DNA of 64,000 bases. Source: Hymenobacter caeli (lineage in GTDB: Bacteria > Bacteroidota > Bacteroidia > Cytophagales > Hymenobacteraceae). Position 1 is the first letter of the stretch; each line of letters starts with the position of its first letter. The DNA is taken from the NCBI RefSeq assembly GCF_013294115.1, contig NZ_JABSNP010000007.1, forward strand, positions 161,676-225,675, in the 5' to 3' direction. The translations under genes and the position numbers were made by a program. Below are positions 24,323-32,864 of the stretch, in pieces. Below the pieces are notes generated by a model, which was not told the DNA's origin, searched no databases, and worked only from the letters and a program-made list of their open reading frames with translations.

Positions 24323-26059
24323 TTACCCCGCCGACACGGCCCGGCGGCGGCTGGTTTTGGGCAGGCGCTCCTCGCCCTGGGCCAGCAGCTCGTCGTCGCG
24401 CTCGGTGGCTTTCTTGCTCCAGCTCAGCGAGAACAGGTCTTTGCGGCGGTCGCGCAGGTTGCGCACGGCGCCGCTGGTGTTCAGGTCCTTGAGCAAGTCC
24501 AGGTCGAGGTCGGCGATGAGGGTCATTTCCGTGTTGGGGGTGGCTTCGGCCACGATGGCGTCGTGCGGGAAGGCGAAGTCGGAGGGGCTGAACACGGCCG
24601 ACTGCGAGTACTGGATGTCCATGTTCTCGACGCGCGGCAGGTTGCCCACCGAGCCGGTGATGGCCACGTAGCACTCGTTCTCGATGGCCCGGGCCTGGGC
24701 GCAGATGCGCACGCGCTGGTAGGCGTTCTTGGTGTCGGTCCAGAAGGGCACGAACAGGATTTTCATCCCCTCCTCGCTCAGCAAACGGCTCAGCTCCGGG
24801 AACTCCACGTCGTAGCACACCAGGATGCCGATTTTGCCAAAATCCGTGTCGAAGCACTTCAGCTTGTCGCCGCCGCGCATGCCCCAGTAGCTGGCCTCGT
24901 CGGGCGTCACGTGCAGCTTGTACTGCTCGTCCACGGTGCCGTCGCGGCGGCACAGGTAGCTCACGTTGTAGAGCTTGCCGTCCTCGTACACCGGCATCGA
25001 GCCGGCAATCACGTTGATGTTGTGGCTCACGGCCAGCTCGCTCATCCGCACCTTGATGGGCTCGGTGAAGGCCGCCATGCCGCGGATGGCCGCCGCCGCC
25101 GATTCCTCGTTGGTCAGGGCCATCATCGGGGCGTTGAAGAACTCGGGGAACAGCACGCAATCGGCCTTGTAGCCGCTCACCGTGTCCACGAAAAACTCGA
25201 TTTGCTGGTAGAAGTCCTCCAGGCTCTTGGTGGCCCGCATCTGCCACTGCACGATGCCGATGCGCACGTTCGACTTCTGGTTGCCAATCAGCTTGTCGAA
25301 GTCCTCGTCGTAGTACACGTTGATCCACTCCAGCAGCGTGGCGTAGGCCTTGCTCTCGGAATCGTAGGGCAGGTAGCCGCGGATGATTTTGCGGACGTAG
25401 AAGTCGTTGCTCAGCTGGAAAGTGAGGATGGGGTCCTTGATTTCCATGTTGCGCACCATCTCCACGTACTTGGCGGGCGTCATCTCGTGGGCGTAGGCGG
25501 CGTAGCCGGGAATGCGGCCCCCGGCCACCATGGCGCGCAGGTTCAGGTTCTCGCACAGCTCCTTGCGGGCGTCGTAGAGGCGGCGGCCCAGGCGCAGGTT
25601 GCGGTAGGCGGGGTCCACGAACACGTCCACGCCGTAGAGCGTGTCGCCCTCCTCGTCGTGGGTGTCGAACTTGCCGTTGCCGGTAATCTTGGCATAGGTG
25701 TGCTTGTCGCCGAACTTGCTGTAATCCACGATGATGGCCAGGGCCGCCGCAATCAGCGTACCGTTGTCCTCGATGCCAATCTGGCCCTCCGGAAACTTGC
25801 GCAGCAGCGCGGCAAACTCGTCGGCGGCCCAGGCCCCCTCCATGCCGAAGTACACCTGGTCCATGATGGCCTTGATGGCCTTGAAGTCGGAGCGGCGCAG
25901 CTGGCGCAGCACCAGCTTGTGGGCCGGAATGGCGGTGGGCGTCAGGCGCTCGTCGAGCGTGGGCTTGCCGATTTTTTTGTGGTGGGTGCCGCCGGGAACG
26001 GTTTTGCCGTTGGGGGCCCCGGCGGCAGCCGAAGATTTGCCGTTGGTAGGAATAGCCAT
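24323..26059 (-). CDS. GNAT acetyltransferase-nitrilase (carbon-nitrogen hydrolase) fusion
   Basis: A 578-residue two-domain protein. Residues about 45-230 form a GNAT-like N-acetyltransferase (LVLRQLRRSDFKAIKAIMDQ, then DVFVDPAYRNLRLGRRLYDA as the acetyl-CoA loop). Residues about 265-545 form a carbon-nitrogen hydrolase with the catalytic triad E306 (VLFPEFF), K381 (YKLHVTP) and C415 (LVCYDVEFPE). Such hydrolases cleave amides or nitriles, and the same GNAT-nitrilase fusion occurs in several phyla. Coupling of acyl transfer and amide hydrolysis on one metabolite is an inference. A basic 40-residue N-terminal tail looks disordered. The ATG at 26059 is the first in frame. The neighbours, a mannanase upstream and a permease downstream, do not reveal the substrate. 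Confidence 0.88.
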   Translation of the reverse strand: MAIPTNGKSSAAAGAPNGKTVPGGTHHKKIGKPTLDERLTPTAIPAHKLVLRQLRRSDFKAIKAIMDQVYFGMEGAWAADEFAALLRKFPEGQIGIEDNGTLIAAALAIIVDYSKFGDKHTYAKITGNGKFDTHDEEGDTLYGVDVFVDPAYRNLRLGRRLYDARKELCENLNLRAMVAGGRIPGYAAYAHEMTPAKYVEMVRNMEIKDPILTFQLSNDFYVRKIIRGYLPYDSESKAYATLLEWINVYYDEDFDKLIGNQKSNVRIGIVQWQMRATKSLEDFYQQIEFFVDTVSGYKADCVLFPEFFNAPMMALTNEESAAAAIRGMAAFTEPIKVRMSELAVSHNINVIAGSMPVYEDGKLYNVSYLCRRDGTVDEQYKLHVTPDEASYWGMRGGDKLKCFDTDFGKIGILVCYDVEFPELSRLLSEEGMKILFVPFWTDTKNAYQRVRICAQARAIENECYVAITGSVGNLPRVENMDIQYSQSAVFSPSDFAFPHDAIVAEATPNTEMTLIADLDLDLLKDLNTSGAVRNLRDRRKDLFSLSWSKKATERDDELLAQGEERLPKTSRRRAVSAG

Positions 26060-26100
26060 TGAAATAGGTAAAAGGAAGGCCGGGCAACGGCCAAAAACAA

Positions 26101-26186
26101 GGCCTGCGGTGGCAGGCCTCGTCCCTCAACGCCAATGCGGGGCCCGCGGTTCGGCCCACCGGGCGTTTCGCGGCGGGCCGAACCGC
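26101..26186. terminator. Hairpins between the GH26 gene and the nitrilase fusion
   Basis: A perfect 7-bp hairpin (GGCCTGC-GGTG-GCAGGCC, 26101-26118) and an imperfect 15-bp stem (GCGGTTCGGCCCACC at 26146-26160 with 26172-26186) lie in the 204-base gap. They may end the GH26 transcript. No strong T-run follows. Confidence 0.4.
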
Positions 26187-26263
26187 AGACCGACCCCAAA
26201 ATAACGAAGCTATTTCGCTTGAAAGATATCCTGGCCGCGCCCCGGCGGCGGCTGGCCCTAGCC

Positions 26264-27241
26264 TTAGCGGCCGTACACTTTCATGATGTCGGGCACTTCG
26301 TCCTTCGTCACAACGGCCTCGTTGTGGTAGAGGTAGCGCAGGTAGGTGGGGTCGAGTTTTTGTAGGTGGCTGGTGTGCCACTCCATCCACCAGAGCCACA
26401 CGGTGCCGTCGCGGCGGCAGCTGTCGGGCTGGGGCGGAATGCCGCACTCGTGGTAGGTAATGGGCTTGCGCGTGCCCACGATACTTTGCATGGCGTGGTA
26501 CATGTTGGCCTGCGGGGCGTTGTCCTTGGAGTAGGTGTCGGCCCCGGCAATGTCCACGTAGGCGTCGCCGGGGTACCAGGCTGCGTCGGGCCGGCCGGTG
26601 TAGCACAGCACCCAGATGAGGTTGTTGAGCTTGCGCTTGTGCACGTAGTAGTCGTACATCGTAATCCACAGCCGCTTGAACTGCTCGGGCCCCTGCTTGC
26701 CCCACCAAAACCAGTTGCCGTTCAGCTCGTGGAACGGCCGCCACAGCACCGGCACCTTCGCTTTTTGCAGCTCCTCCAGCAGGTCGCCCTTCTTCTTTAG
26801 CTCGGCCCAAAAGGCCACGTACTGCGGCGTGCCCTTGATGAAGCAGCTGTCGATGCTCACCGGCTTCTTGCTGTTTTCGTAGCCTTCGCCGACGCCCGGG
26901 GCCCCCCAGTGCCACATGATGGTGGGGATGCCGCCGGTTTTCCACCAGTCCAGGGCGTGCTGCACCTCGGCCTGGTTCTGCCGGTCGTCGATGAAGTCCA
27001 TGCCCCGGATGGCGGGCTGCTTGCCGGTGCTGTCCTGGATGTACTTCAGCTCGTCGATGCCCCAGCTGGCCCACATCTGCCCCGCCAGGGTTTTCTTGCC
27101 GTAGATGTCGTTGAGGTAGGCGTACAGCGCCCGGGCTTCCTTGGAGGCCCGGCGGTTGGTGAGGGAGCGCGCGGGCTGCGCAGCCAGCAGCAGCGGCAGC
27201 GCCAGCAGGTAGCACACGAAATACGAAGCGCGGCGCAGCAT
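26264..27241 (-). CDS. Secreted beta-mannanase, GH26
   Basis: A 325-residue glycoside hydrolase of family 26, acting on beta-1,4-mannan or related glycans. A signal peptide ends near residue 22 (LLLAAQ). The barrel begins with KKTLAGQMWASWG. The acid/base Glu is E172 in WRPFHELNGNWFWW (168-181), and the nucleophile Glu is E265 in TYHECG. Between them is the invariant AGADTY. The ATG at 27241 (MLRRASYFV) sits directly at the signal peptide; the 18-residue extension before it is discarded. It is shorter than multidomain mannanases and lacks a carbohydrate-binding module. It is followed by the nitrilase fusion and preceded by scoB, all in the same direction. Confidence 0.9.
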   Translation of the reverse strand: MLRRASYFVCYLLALPLLLAAQPARSLTNRRASKEARALYAYLNDIYGKKTLAGQMWASWGIDELKYIQDSTGKQPAIRGMDFIDDRQNQAEVQHALDWWKTGGIPTIMWHWGAPGVGEGYENSKKPVSIDSCFIKGTPQYVAFWAELKKKGDLLEELQKAKVPVLWRPFHELNGNWFWWGKQGPEQFKRLWITMYDYYVHKRKLNNLIWVLCYTGRPDAAWYPGDAYVDIAGADTYSKDNAPQANMYHAMQSIVGTRKPITYHECGIPPQPDSCRRDGTVWLWWMEWHTSHLQKLDPTYLRYLYHNEAVVTKDEVPDIMKVYGR

Positions 27242-27370
27242 AGGGACCTGTTTTGGGGGGTAGAAATCGGCTGGGAAAGCTAAGCCGTTGTCCACCAGTT
27301 ACGCGGATGTTGGGAAACGGTTGGCCCGCGCGGTAGCGCCGCGGGCCCCAAGCGGGCGCGGGGCCCCGCG

Positions 27371-28036
27371 CTAGAGCGCCATCTCCGGCACGTCCGCGTC
27401 GGGGCCGGGCACCACGAGCCGGCCGGCGGTGGCCGCCCGAATGGCGGCCACGCTCACGCCCGGGGCCCGCTCGCGCAGCACGAAGCCGTCGGGCGTCACG
27501 TCGAGCACGGCCAGCTCGGTCACGATTTTCTTCACGCAGCGCAGCCCGGTGAGGGGCAGCGTGCAGGCCGGCAGCAGCTTGCTGGAGCCGTCGCGGGCCA
27601 CGTGCTGCATGGCCACGATGATGTTTTTGGCCGAGGCCACCAGGTCCATCGCCCCGCCCATGCCCTTCACCATCTTGCCCGGAATCTTCCAGTTGGCGAT
27701 GTCGCCCTGCTCCGACACTTCCATGGCCCCGAGGATGGTCAGGTCCACGTGCTCGCCGCGAATCATGCCGAACGAGTCGGCCGAAGAGAAGATGCTGGAG
27801 CCCGGTAGCGTGGTCACCGTCTGCTTGCCGGCGTTGATGAGGTCGGGGTCCACCTCGGCGTCGGTGGGGAAGGGGCCCATGCCGAGCAGCCCGTTTTCCG
27901 ACTGCAATTCCACATTGATGCCGGCCGGGATGTAGTTGGCCACCAGCGTGGGGATGCCGATGCCGAGGTTGACGTAGGAGCCGTCTTTCACTTCCTGCGC
28001 GATGCGCCGGGCGATGCCGTGTTTGTCGAGAGCCAC
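27371..28036 (-). CDS. scoB: 3-oxoacid CoA-transferase subunit B
   Basis: A 221-residue beta subunit of the succinyl-CoA:3-ketoacid CoA-transferase. With ScoA it moves CoA from succinyl-CoA to acetoacetate-type acids for ketone-body and polyhydroxybutyrate use. The hallmarks are [15 protein letters not shown], the active-site glutamate in [10 protein letters not shown], and [13 protein letters not shown]. The best start is the GTG at 28036, since homologues begin MALDK.. right there; the open frame extends ten further codons to a TTG. The gene is separated from scoA by a serine hydrolase gene, whereas in most genomes the two subunits are adjacent. The gap to that gene (226 bases) contains a long inverted repeat. 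Confidence 0.9.
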   Translation of the reverse strand: MALDKHGIARRIAQEVKDGSYVNLGIGIPTLVANYIPAGINVELQSENGLLGMGPFPTDAEVDPDLINAGKQTVTTLPGSSIFSSADSFGMIRGEHVDLTILGAMEVSEQGDIANWKIPGKMVKGMGGAMDLVASAKNIIVAMQHVARDGSSKLLPACTLPLTGLRCVKKIVTELAVLDVTPDGFVLRERAPGVSVAAIRAATAGRLVVPGPDADVPEMAL

Positions 28037-28115
28037 AGATTTAATGGATTGTAACGGGTAAAACAAATTTTTGGGGGCCCGCGCCGGGTAGGTGGCGGGG
28101 CCCGGGCGCGGGCTA

Positions 28116-28240
28116 CCGGCTTTTTCGCCGCCTGCCCGCTAATCGCTGCACGGTTGGTGCAAGACGGTAATCGTTGCAAGCGGCTGGCTGGGGGCCCTAC
28201 ACCGCCGCAGCGATTAGCGGGCAGCCGGCGAAAAAGCCGG
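28116..28240. repeat. Inverted repeat with 34-base arms
   Basis: The left arm (28116-28149, CCGGCTTTTTCGCCGCCTGC...) and right arm (28207-28240) are complementary except for one base, with 57 bases between. It lies in the gap between the serine hydrolase and scoB on the same strand, so it may limit read-through or stabilise RNA. The arms contain the sub-hairpin CCGGCTTTTTCGCCG. Confidence 0.8.
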
Positions 28241-28262
28241 CAGTCCGCCCCGGTCCGGGGCC

Positions 28263-29558
28263 CTACTGCGGCGCGTTGCGCTTGAGGATGGCCTCGTACA
28301 CGAGCTTTTTGAACTTGGCCGATAAGTCGGCGGCCGTGGTGTTGGGGTACTTCTGGGTGTAAATCAGGGCGACGATTTTTTCTTTCGGGTCCACCCAGTA
28401 CGTGGTGCCGAAGATGCCGCCCCACTCGTACGAGCCCTCGGTGAGGCCGCTCTGGGCCGCGCCCGCGGCCGTGACGATGCTGAAGCCCAGGCCGAACTTG
28501 TTCACGCCCTGGTTCACGGCCCCGATTTGGTTCTGGGTCATCAGGGCCACGGTTTCGGGCCGGAGCAGGCGGCGGCCGTGGTACTCGCCGCCATTCAGCA
28601 GCATTTGCAGGAACACGGCGTAGTCGTCGATGGTGCTCGACAGGCCCCCGCCGCCCGAGAAGTAGGTGCCGGTGGCCTTGGGGTAGTCGGCCCGCAGGCT
28701 GCCCTGGGCCACCAGGGGCACCGTTTTCTTATCCGCGTCCTCAGTGTAGAGGGTGGCCAGGCGCGGCTGCAAGGCGGCGGGCAGGTAAAACCAGGTGTCG
28801 CGCATGGCCAGCGGCTCAAAGATGCGCGTGCGCAGGTACTGGTCCAGCGGCTGGCCCGAGAGCACTTCAATCAGCCGGCCGAGCACGTCCACGCTCAGGC
28901 CGTAGGTGAACTTCTCGCCCGGCTGGTGCATCAGCGGCAGGGGCCCCAGCGCGTCGATGGCCGCCGCCAGGGTGCCGCCGGGCGTGCCCACCCCGCTGGG
29001 GATGTGCGCCTTGGCGTAGATGGCCCGCGCCTCCTTGCTGCCAATCACGGCGTAGCCGATGCCCGAGGTGTGCGTAAGCAGCTGGCGAATGGTGATGTCG
29101 CCGCGGGACGGCACGGTGGTGTAGGTCGAATCCTTTTCGTTAAAAGTCGCCAGCACCCGGGGGTGGGCAAAGGCCGGCAGGTACTTCGCCAGCGGGTCGT
29201 CGAGCTTGAAGCGGCCCTGGTCGAAGAGCATCATCACGCCCACGCTGGTGATGGCCTTGGTCTGGGAGGCAATGCGCACGATGGCGTCGGCCTTCAGGTA
29301 GGTGCGGCTCGCCTCGTCGGCGAAGCCAAACGCCTGGCGGTACACGATTTTGCCGTCGCGGGCCACGAAGCCGATGGCCCCCGGCACCCGGTCGGCGGCG
29401 GTGTACTCGCGCAGCAGCTGGTCGATACGCTGCAAGCCGGCCTCGCTCATGCCCACGGCCTGGGGCGCGGCGGTTTGCAGCACCGGCGTGCGGCCGGGCT
29501 GGGCCCGGGCCCCCAGGGTGCCCAGGGCCAGCAGCAGCGGAAGGAGCAGTTTTTTCAT
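28263..29558 (-). CDS. Secreted beta-lactamase-fold serine hydrolase (class C-like esterase)
   Basis: A 431-residue serine hydrolase of the beta-lactamase/penicillin-binding-protein fold. A signal peptide (LLLPLLLALGTLGARAQ) ends near residue 20. The catalytic SxxK is S98-Q-T-K101 in RIASQTKAITS. A Tyr motif in KFTYGLSVDVLGRLIEVLSG corresponds to the YxN region, and EWGGIFGT stands near the place of the third motif. The family includes esterases, transesterases and D-peptidases; a true beta-lactamase role is unlikely. It is sandwiched between scoA and scoB, so an action on acyl esters or oligomers feeding that pathway is possible but unproven. The ATG at 29558 is well supported. Confidence 0.86.
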   Translation of the reverse strand: MKKLLLPLLLALGTLGARAQPGRTPVLQTAAPQAVGMSEAGLQRIDQLLREYTAADRVPGAIGFVARDGKIVYRQAFGFADEASRTYLKADAIVRIASQTKAITSVGVMMLFDQGRFKLDDPLAKYLPAFAHPRVLATFNEKDSTYTTVPSRGDITIRQLLTHTSGIGYAVIGSKEARAIYAKAHIPSGVGTPGGTLAAAIDALGPLPLMHQPGEKFTYGLSVDVLGRLIEVLSGQPLDQYLRTRIFEPLAMRDTWFYLPAALQPRLATLYTEDADKKTVPLVAQGSLRADYPKATGTYFSGGGGLSSTIDDYAVFLQMLLNGGEYHGRRLLRPETVALMTQNQIGAVNQGVNKFGLGFSIVTAAGAAQSGLTEGSYEWGGIFGTTYWVDPKEKIVALIYTQKYPNTTAADLSAKFKKLVYEAILKRNAPQ

Positions 29559-29639
29559 GCGGGGCAGGGGAGGGATATAAGAACGATGAGCATGACGGCC
29601 TTATTACCTTCTAACTCATCTAACTCATTGTAGCAAACA

Positions 29640-30344
29640 TCACTCTGCCGCCGCCCGCACTGTGCGCTGCTCGATGCGCTTCTCGTAGTTTTTGCCTTCG
29701 AAAATGCGCTGCACGAAAATGCCCGGCGTGTGAATCTGGTTGGGGTCGAGGGCCCCGGCGGGCACCAGCTCTTCCACTTCGGCCACCGTGATTTTGCCGG
29801 CCGTGGCCATCATGGGATTGAAATTGCGGGCCGTGCCTTTGTAGACGAGGTTGCCGGCGGTGTCGCCCTTCCAGGCCTTCACGAAGGCAAAATCGGCCGT
29901 CAGGCCGGTTTCGAGCAGGTACATCTTGGTGCCGAATTCGCGGCTTTCCTTGCCCTCGCCCACTTCCGTGCCGTAGCCGGCGGGCGTGTAAAAGGCCGGG
30001 ATGCCCGCCCCGCCCGCGCGGATGCGCTCGGCCAGCGTGCCCTGCGGAATCAGGTCCACTTCCAGCTCGCCGCTCAGCAGCTGGCGCTCAAATTCGGCGT
30101 TTTCGCCCACGTAGCTCGCAATCATCTTCCGCACCTGCCGCGTTTGCAGCAGCCGGCCGATGCCGAAGTCGTCCACGCCCGCGTTGTTGCTGATGCAGGT
30201 CAGGTCCTTCACGCCCAGGCGCAAAATCTCCTGGATGGCGTTTTCGGGGATGCCGCAGAGGCCGAAGCCGCCCAGCATCAGGGTCATGCCGTCGGCGAGG
30301 CCTTCGAGGGCGGCCGGGGGGCCGGTAACTACTTTATTTATCAC
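29640..30344 (-). CDS. scoA: 3-oxoacid CoA-transferase subunit A
   Basis: A 234-residue alpha subunit of the succinyl-CoA:3-ketoacid CoA-transferase. It carries the glycine-rich [15 protein letters not shown] (residues 22-36), the [14 protein letters not shown] block, and [20 protein letters not shown]. It needs ScoB, which lies 1.6 kb downstream beyond the serine hydrolase. The start is a GTG at 30344 that overlaps the TGA of the upstream gene (GTGA), implying translational coupling with the carboxypeptidase-like-domain protein. The C-terminal about 20 residues are basic and variable. Confidence 0.92.
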   Translation of the reverse strand: MINKVVTGPPAALEGLADGMTLMLGGFGLCGIPENAIQEILRLGVKDLTCISNNAGVDDFGIGRLLQTRQVRKMIASYVGENAEFERQLLSGELEVDLIPQGTLAERIRAGGAGIPAFYTPAGYGTEVGEGKESREFGTKMYLLETGLTADFAFVKAWKGDTAGNLVYKGTARNFNPMMATAGKITVAEVEELVPAGALDPNQIHTPGIFVQRIFEGKNYEKRIEQRTVRAAAE

Positions 30345-31600
30345 GGGTTGGGGGTGGTGTGCGCGGGGGCGGGGAGGGCGGCCGCGGTGGGCGGCTCGTA
30401 GTTGAGGGGCAAAAATTCACCTATTTTTTCGAATCCCCAGTATTCACCGGCCGATACGTCCAGCGGGTTCAGCAGCGAGCCGTTGGGTTGGATTTCCGCT
30501 TCGGGGGCTTCCAGCCGCAGCCGCGACACCTCCCGCAGGGGCGGGTAGGGCTTGCGCGAGGGCCCCAGCGTGGCCATCGGCTTGCCGTACTTGGGGTCGG
30601 GCGCTTCGCCGAAGTGGCACACCTGCAGCTCGCCGGTGAAGCGCAAATACGTGTGCTGCCGGTCGGCCGACACCCGGCGCAGGCTGTCGATGGGCCGGTC
30701 GGCGGGGTAGAGCGTGGCCGACACCGGCACCGCCCGCGCCCATTTTTTGAGCGAGTCCTGCTCGGCTTTGCTGAACGGCCCGTCGGGCCGCTGGGCCAGC
30801 AGGGTGCGGCGCAGGCTATCAGTTAGTTCGAAGCGGTGGTTTTCCACCACCGTGATTTGCTGGGTGAGGTAGCCCTCGGCCTTCACCCGGTTGTTGTACA
30901 CGCTCTTCAGGAAGTGGGCAAACGAGCCGATATAGGCCGCGGCGCGGTTGGTGGCCCACTGGCGGCGCTGGGCCTCGTCGCGCGGCGTCATTTCCTCAAA
31001 CACCGGCTCGCCGTAGAAGCTCAGCGACCCGTCCTCGTCGTTGCTGGCGAAGCGCAGCCCGTAATACTTCACGCGGTAGCCCAGGGCGTCGTTGTCAATC
31101 TGCACGAACTTGCGGGCCCGGGCCGTCAGGTCCTTGGTCGAGTCGTTGACGAACACCACCACGTCCTTGGGGTTGGTGATGCGGCACTGGTCCGAAAACG
31201 CGGTGCGGCCCAGGAACTGCTCCGTGAACTTCTGGTAATCTTCCGGCTTGTTGGGCGTCGATTCCACCACCACTTCGCCCAGCCGGTTGCCGGTGGCTCC
31301 CAGCAGCAGCGTTACCTGCTGCGGGGCCCGGGCAATGGTCACGCTCTGCTTGGCCAGGCGGTAGCCCACGTACGAGCCCACCACGTTGTAAGTGCCCGCC
31401 GGCACCTTTGGAAACTCAAACTGCCCCTGCTCGGTGGTCGTCGCCCCGAGCGTGGTGTTGGCCAGGAACACGCTGGCAAAGGCCAGCGGCTGGTGCGTCA
31501 CCGAGTCCTGCACCACGCCGCTGAGCGACGCCTGGGCCCGGGCCCCGCCCAGGGCCCCCAGCCAAAAACAGCTCACCAAAAATAATCGCAAAATACTCAT
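30341..31600 (-). CDS. Carboxypeptidase-like regulatory domain protein
   Basis: A 419-residue exported protein. A signal peptide ([18 protein letters not shown]) ends near 23. A CarboxypepD_reg-like (CnaB-like) domain follows ([20 protein letters not shown] to [10 protein letters not shown], about 25-95), with the VVVE plug-like end typical of TonB receptors, but no barrel follows. The remaining about 300 residues are a domain frequent in Bacteroidota, with YYGLRF and [18 protein letters not shown]; its function is unknown. The ATG at 31600 is preferred to the TTG six bases upstream. It overlaps the scoA start by four bases. Link to ketoacid metabolism is contextual only. Confidence 0.75.
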   Translation of the reverse strand: MSILRLFLVSCFWLGALGGARAQASLSGVVQDSVTHQPLAFASVFLANTTLGATTTEQGQFEFPKVPAGTYNVVGSYVGYRLAKQSVTIARAPQQVTLLLGATGNRLGEVVVESTPNKPEDYQKFTEQFLGRTAFSDQCRITNPKDVVVFVNDSTKDLTARARKFVQIDNDALGYRVKYYGLRFASNDEDGSLSFYGEPVFEEMTPRDEAQRRQWATNRAAAYIGSFAHFLKSVYNNRVKAEGYLTQQITVVENHRFELTDSLRRTLLAQRPDGPFSKAEQDSLKKWARAVPVSATLYPADRPIDSLRRVSADRQHTYLRFTGELQVCHFGEAPDPKYGKPMATLGPSRKPYPPLREVSRLRLEAPEAEIQPNGSLLNPLDVSAGEYWGFEKIGEFLPLNYEPPTAAALPAPAHTTPNP

Positions 31601-31655
31601 CGTCAAAAGAATAGGTGGTAAGTAAGTCGGGAAAATGGCCTGGTAATAAAAAGGT

Positions 31656-31751
31656 CGTCATGCCGAGCGCAGCCGAGGCATCTCGCGTGCAGTGGTAATC
31701 CAATCGGGGCAACGACGCACGCGAGATGCCTCGGCTGCGCTCGGCATGACG
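31656..31751. repeat. Perfect 35-base inverted repeat, family also at 57902
   Basis: The arms 31656-31690 (CGTCATGCCGAGCGCAGCCG...) and 31717-31751 are exact inverse complements around a 26-base centre. A related, more degenerate copy lies at 57902-57995 (GTCATGCTGAGC...GCTCAGCATGAC). It occupies the junction between the carboxypeptidase-like gene and ribF, both on the minus strand. Confidence 0.85.
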
Positions 31752-31806
31752 TTCTTCTTTAAACCAGATTCTATCGAATACTCATGATAGGGCAAAATAA
31801 CAACGA

Positions 31807-32754
31807 CTATGCCAGGGCCGCCCGGGTGGCCAGCGCGTCCAGCGCCAGCTGCGCCTTGAGGGCCGCCAGGCCGTCGTATTTCTCCTCGCCGCGCAGCCAG
31901 GCAACGAATTCCAGGGTCAGTAATTGCCCGTACAGGTCGCCGCTGAAATCCAGCAGGTTCACTTCGATGGTTTGGGCCAGGCCGGCCCCGACGGTGGGCC
32001 GCACCCCGATGCTGAGCATGCCCGGGTGCCGGGTGCCGGCCGCCGTGGTGGCCCACACCGCGTAGATGCCCTGGGCGGGCACCAGCTTCAGCGGCTCATC
32101 AATTTGCAGGTTCGCCGTGGGGTAGCCTATCGTGCGGCCCAGCTGCTGGCCCGTCACCACAAGGCCGGTGAGGGGGTAGTCGTAGCCCAGGTAGCGGGTG
32201 GCGGTGCCCACGTCGTGCCCGCGCAGCGCCGCCCGGATGCGGGTGCTGCTCACGCCCACCGCGTCGATGTCGGCCCGCGGAATCTCCTCCACCGTGAGGC
32301 CGTAGCGGGCCGCGTGCCGGCTGAGGTAGTCGAAGCCGCCCTCGCGGTTTTTGCCGAAGCGGTGGTCGTAGCCGATGACCAGCTGCCGGCACCCCACCGT
32401 GCCCAGCAGCAGATTCTGGATGTAGTCTTCCGAGGTCCACTGCGCAAACTCGCGGGTGAAGGGCATGATGAGCAAATAATCGACGCCGAAGGCGGCCAGC
32501 CGGGCCGCCCGCTCCTCCAACGTGTTGAGCAGCTGCAATTCCAGCAGCTCGGGGTGCGAGGGCGGGGGCCCCAGCACCAGGCGCGGGTGCGGCCAGTAGG
32601 TGATGACCACCGCTGGGGCCCCCGCCGCGTCGGCCGCCTCGCGCAGCCGCGCCAGGATGCGCTGGTGCCCGCGGTGCACGCCGTCGAACGTGCCGCTCGT
32701 AACGACGGCGTTGGCCAGGCGAGGAAAAGCGGCGGGGTCGCGGATGACGAGCAT
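31807..32754 (-). CDS. ribF: Bifunctional riboflavin kinase/FAD synthetase
   Basis: A 315-residue enzyme, the standard RibF length, that phosphorylates riboflavin to FMN and adenylates FMN to FAD. The FAD-synthetase nucleotidyltransferase domain carries GTFDGVHRGH at 21-30, and the AVGVSSTRIRAALRGHDV stretch closes it. The riboflavin-kinase domain follows with GRTIGYPTANL and IGVRPTVGAGLAQTIEVNLLDF. The ATG at 32754 is chosen because the about 130 residues further upstream in the open frame are shadow sequence. It is the last gene of the ftsX-uppP-truB-ribF run on the minus strand, 110 bases after truB. Confidence 0.95.
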   Translation of the reverse strand: MLVIRDPAAFPRLANAVVTSGTFDGVHRGHQRILARLREAADAAGAPAVVITYWPHPRLVLGPPPSHPELLELQLLNTLEERAARLAAFGVDYLLIMPFTREFAQWTSEDYIQNLLLGTVGCRQLVIGYDHRFGKNREGGFDYLSRHAARYGLTVEEIPRADIDAVGVSSTRIRAALRGHDVGTATRYLGYDYPLTGLVVTGQQLGRTIGYPTANLQIDEPLKLVPAQGIYAVWATTAAGTRHPGMLSIGVRPTVGAGLAQTIEVNLLDFSGDLYGQLLTLEFVAWLRGEEKYDGLAALKAQLALDALATRAALA

Positions 32755-32864
32755 ATGAACCGGTCGGCGTGGTAACGAAGCTGCAAAAATCGCCCGCAAT
32801 CGGCAATGTGCCGCATTTCTTTTCCGGCGGGCGGGACCAGTGGGTGCCGGGGCCGCCGCGCCGG

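Noticed and set aside
28263..29558. Antibiotic-resistance beta-lactamase
   Set aside because: The SxxK is present, but the other motifs and neighbours fit an esterase/peptidase of the same fold. Resistance cannot be inferred.
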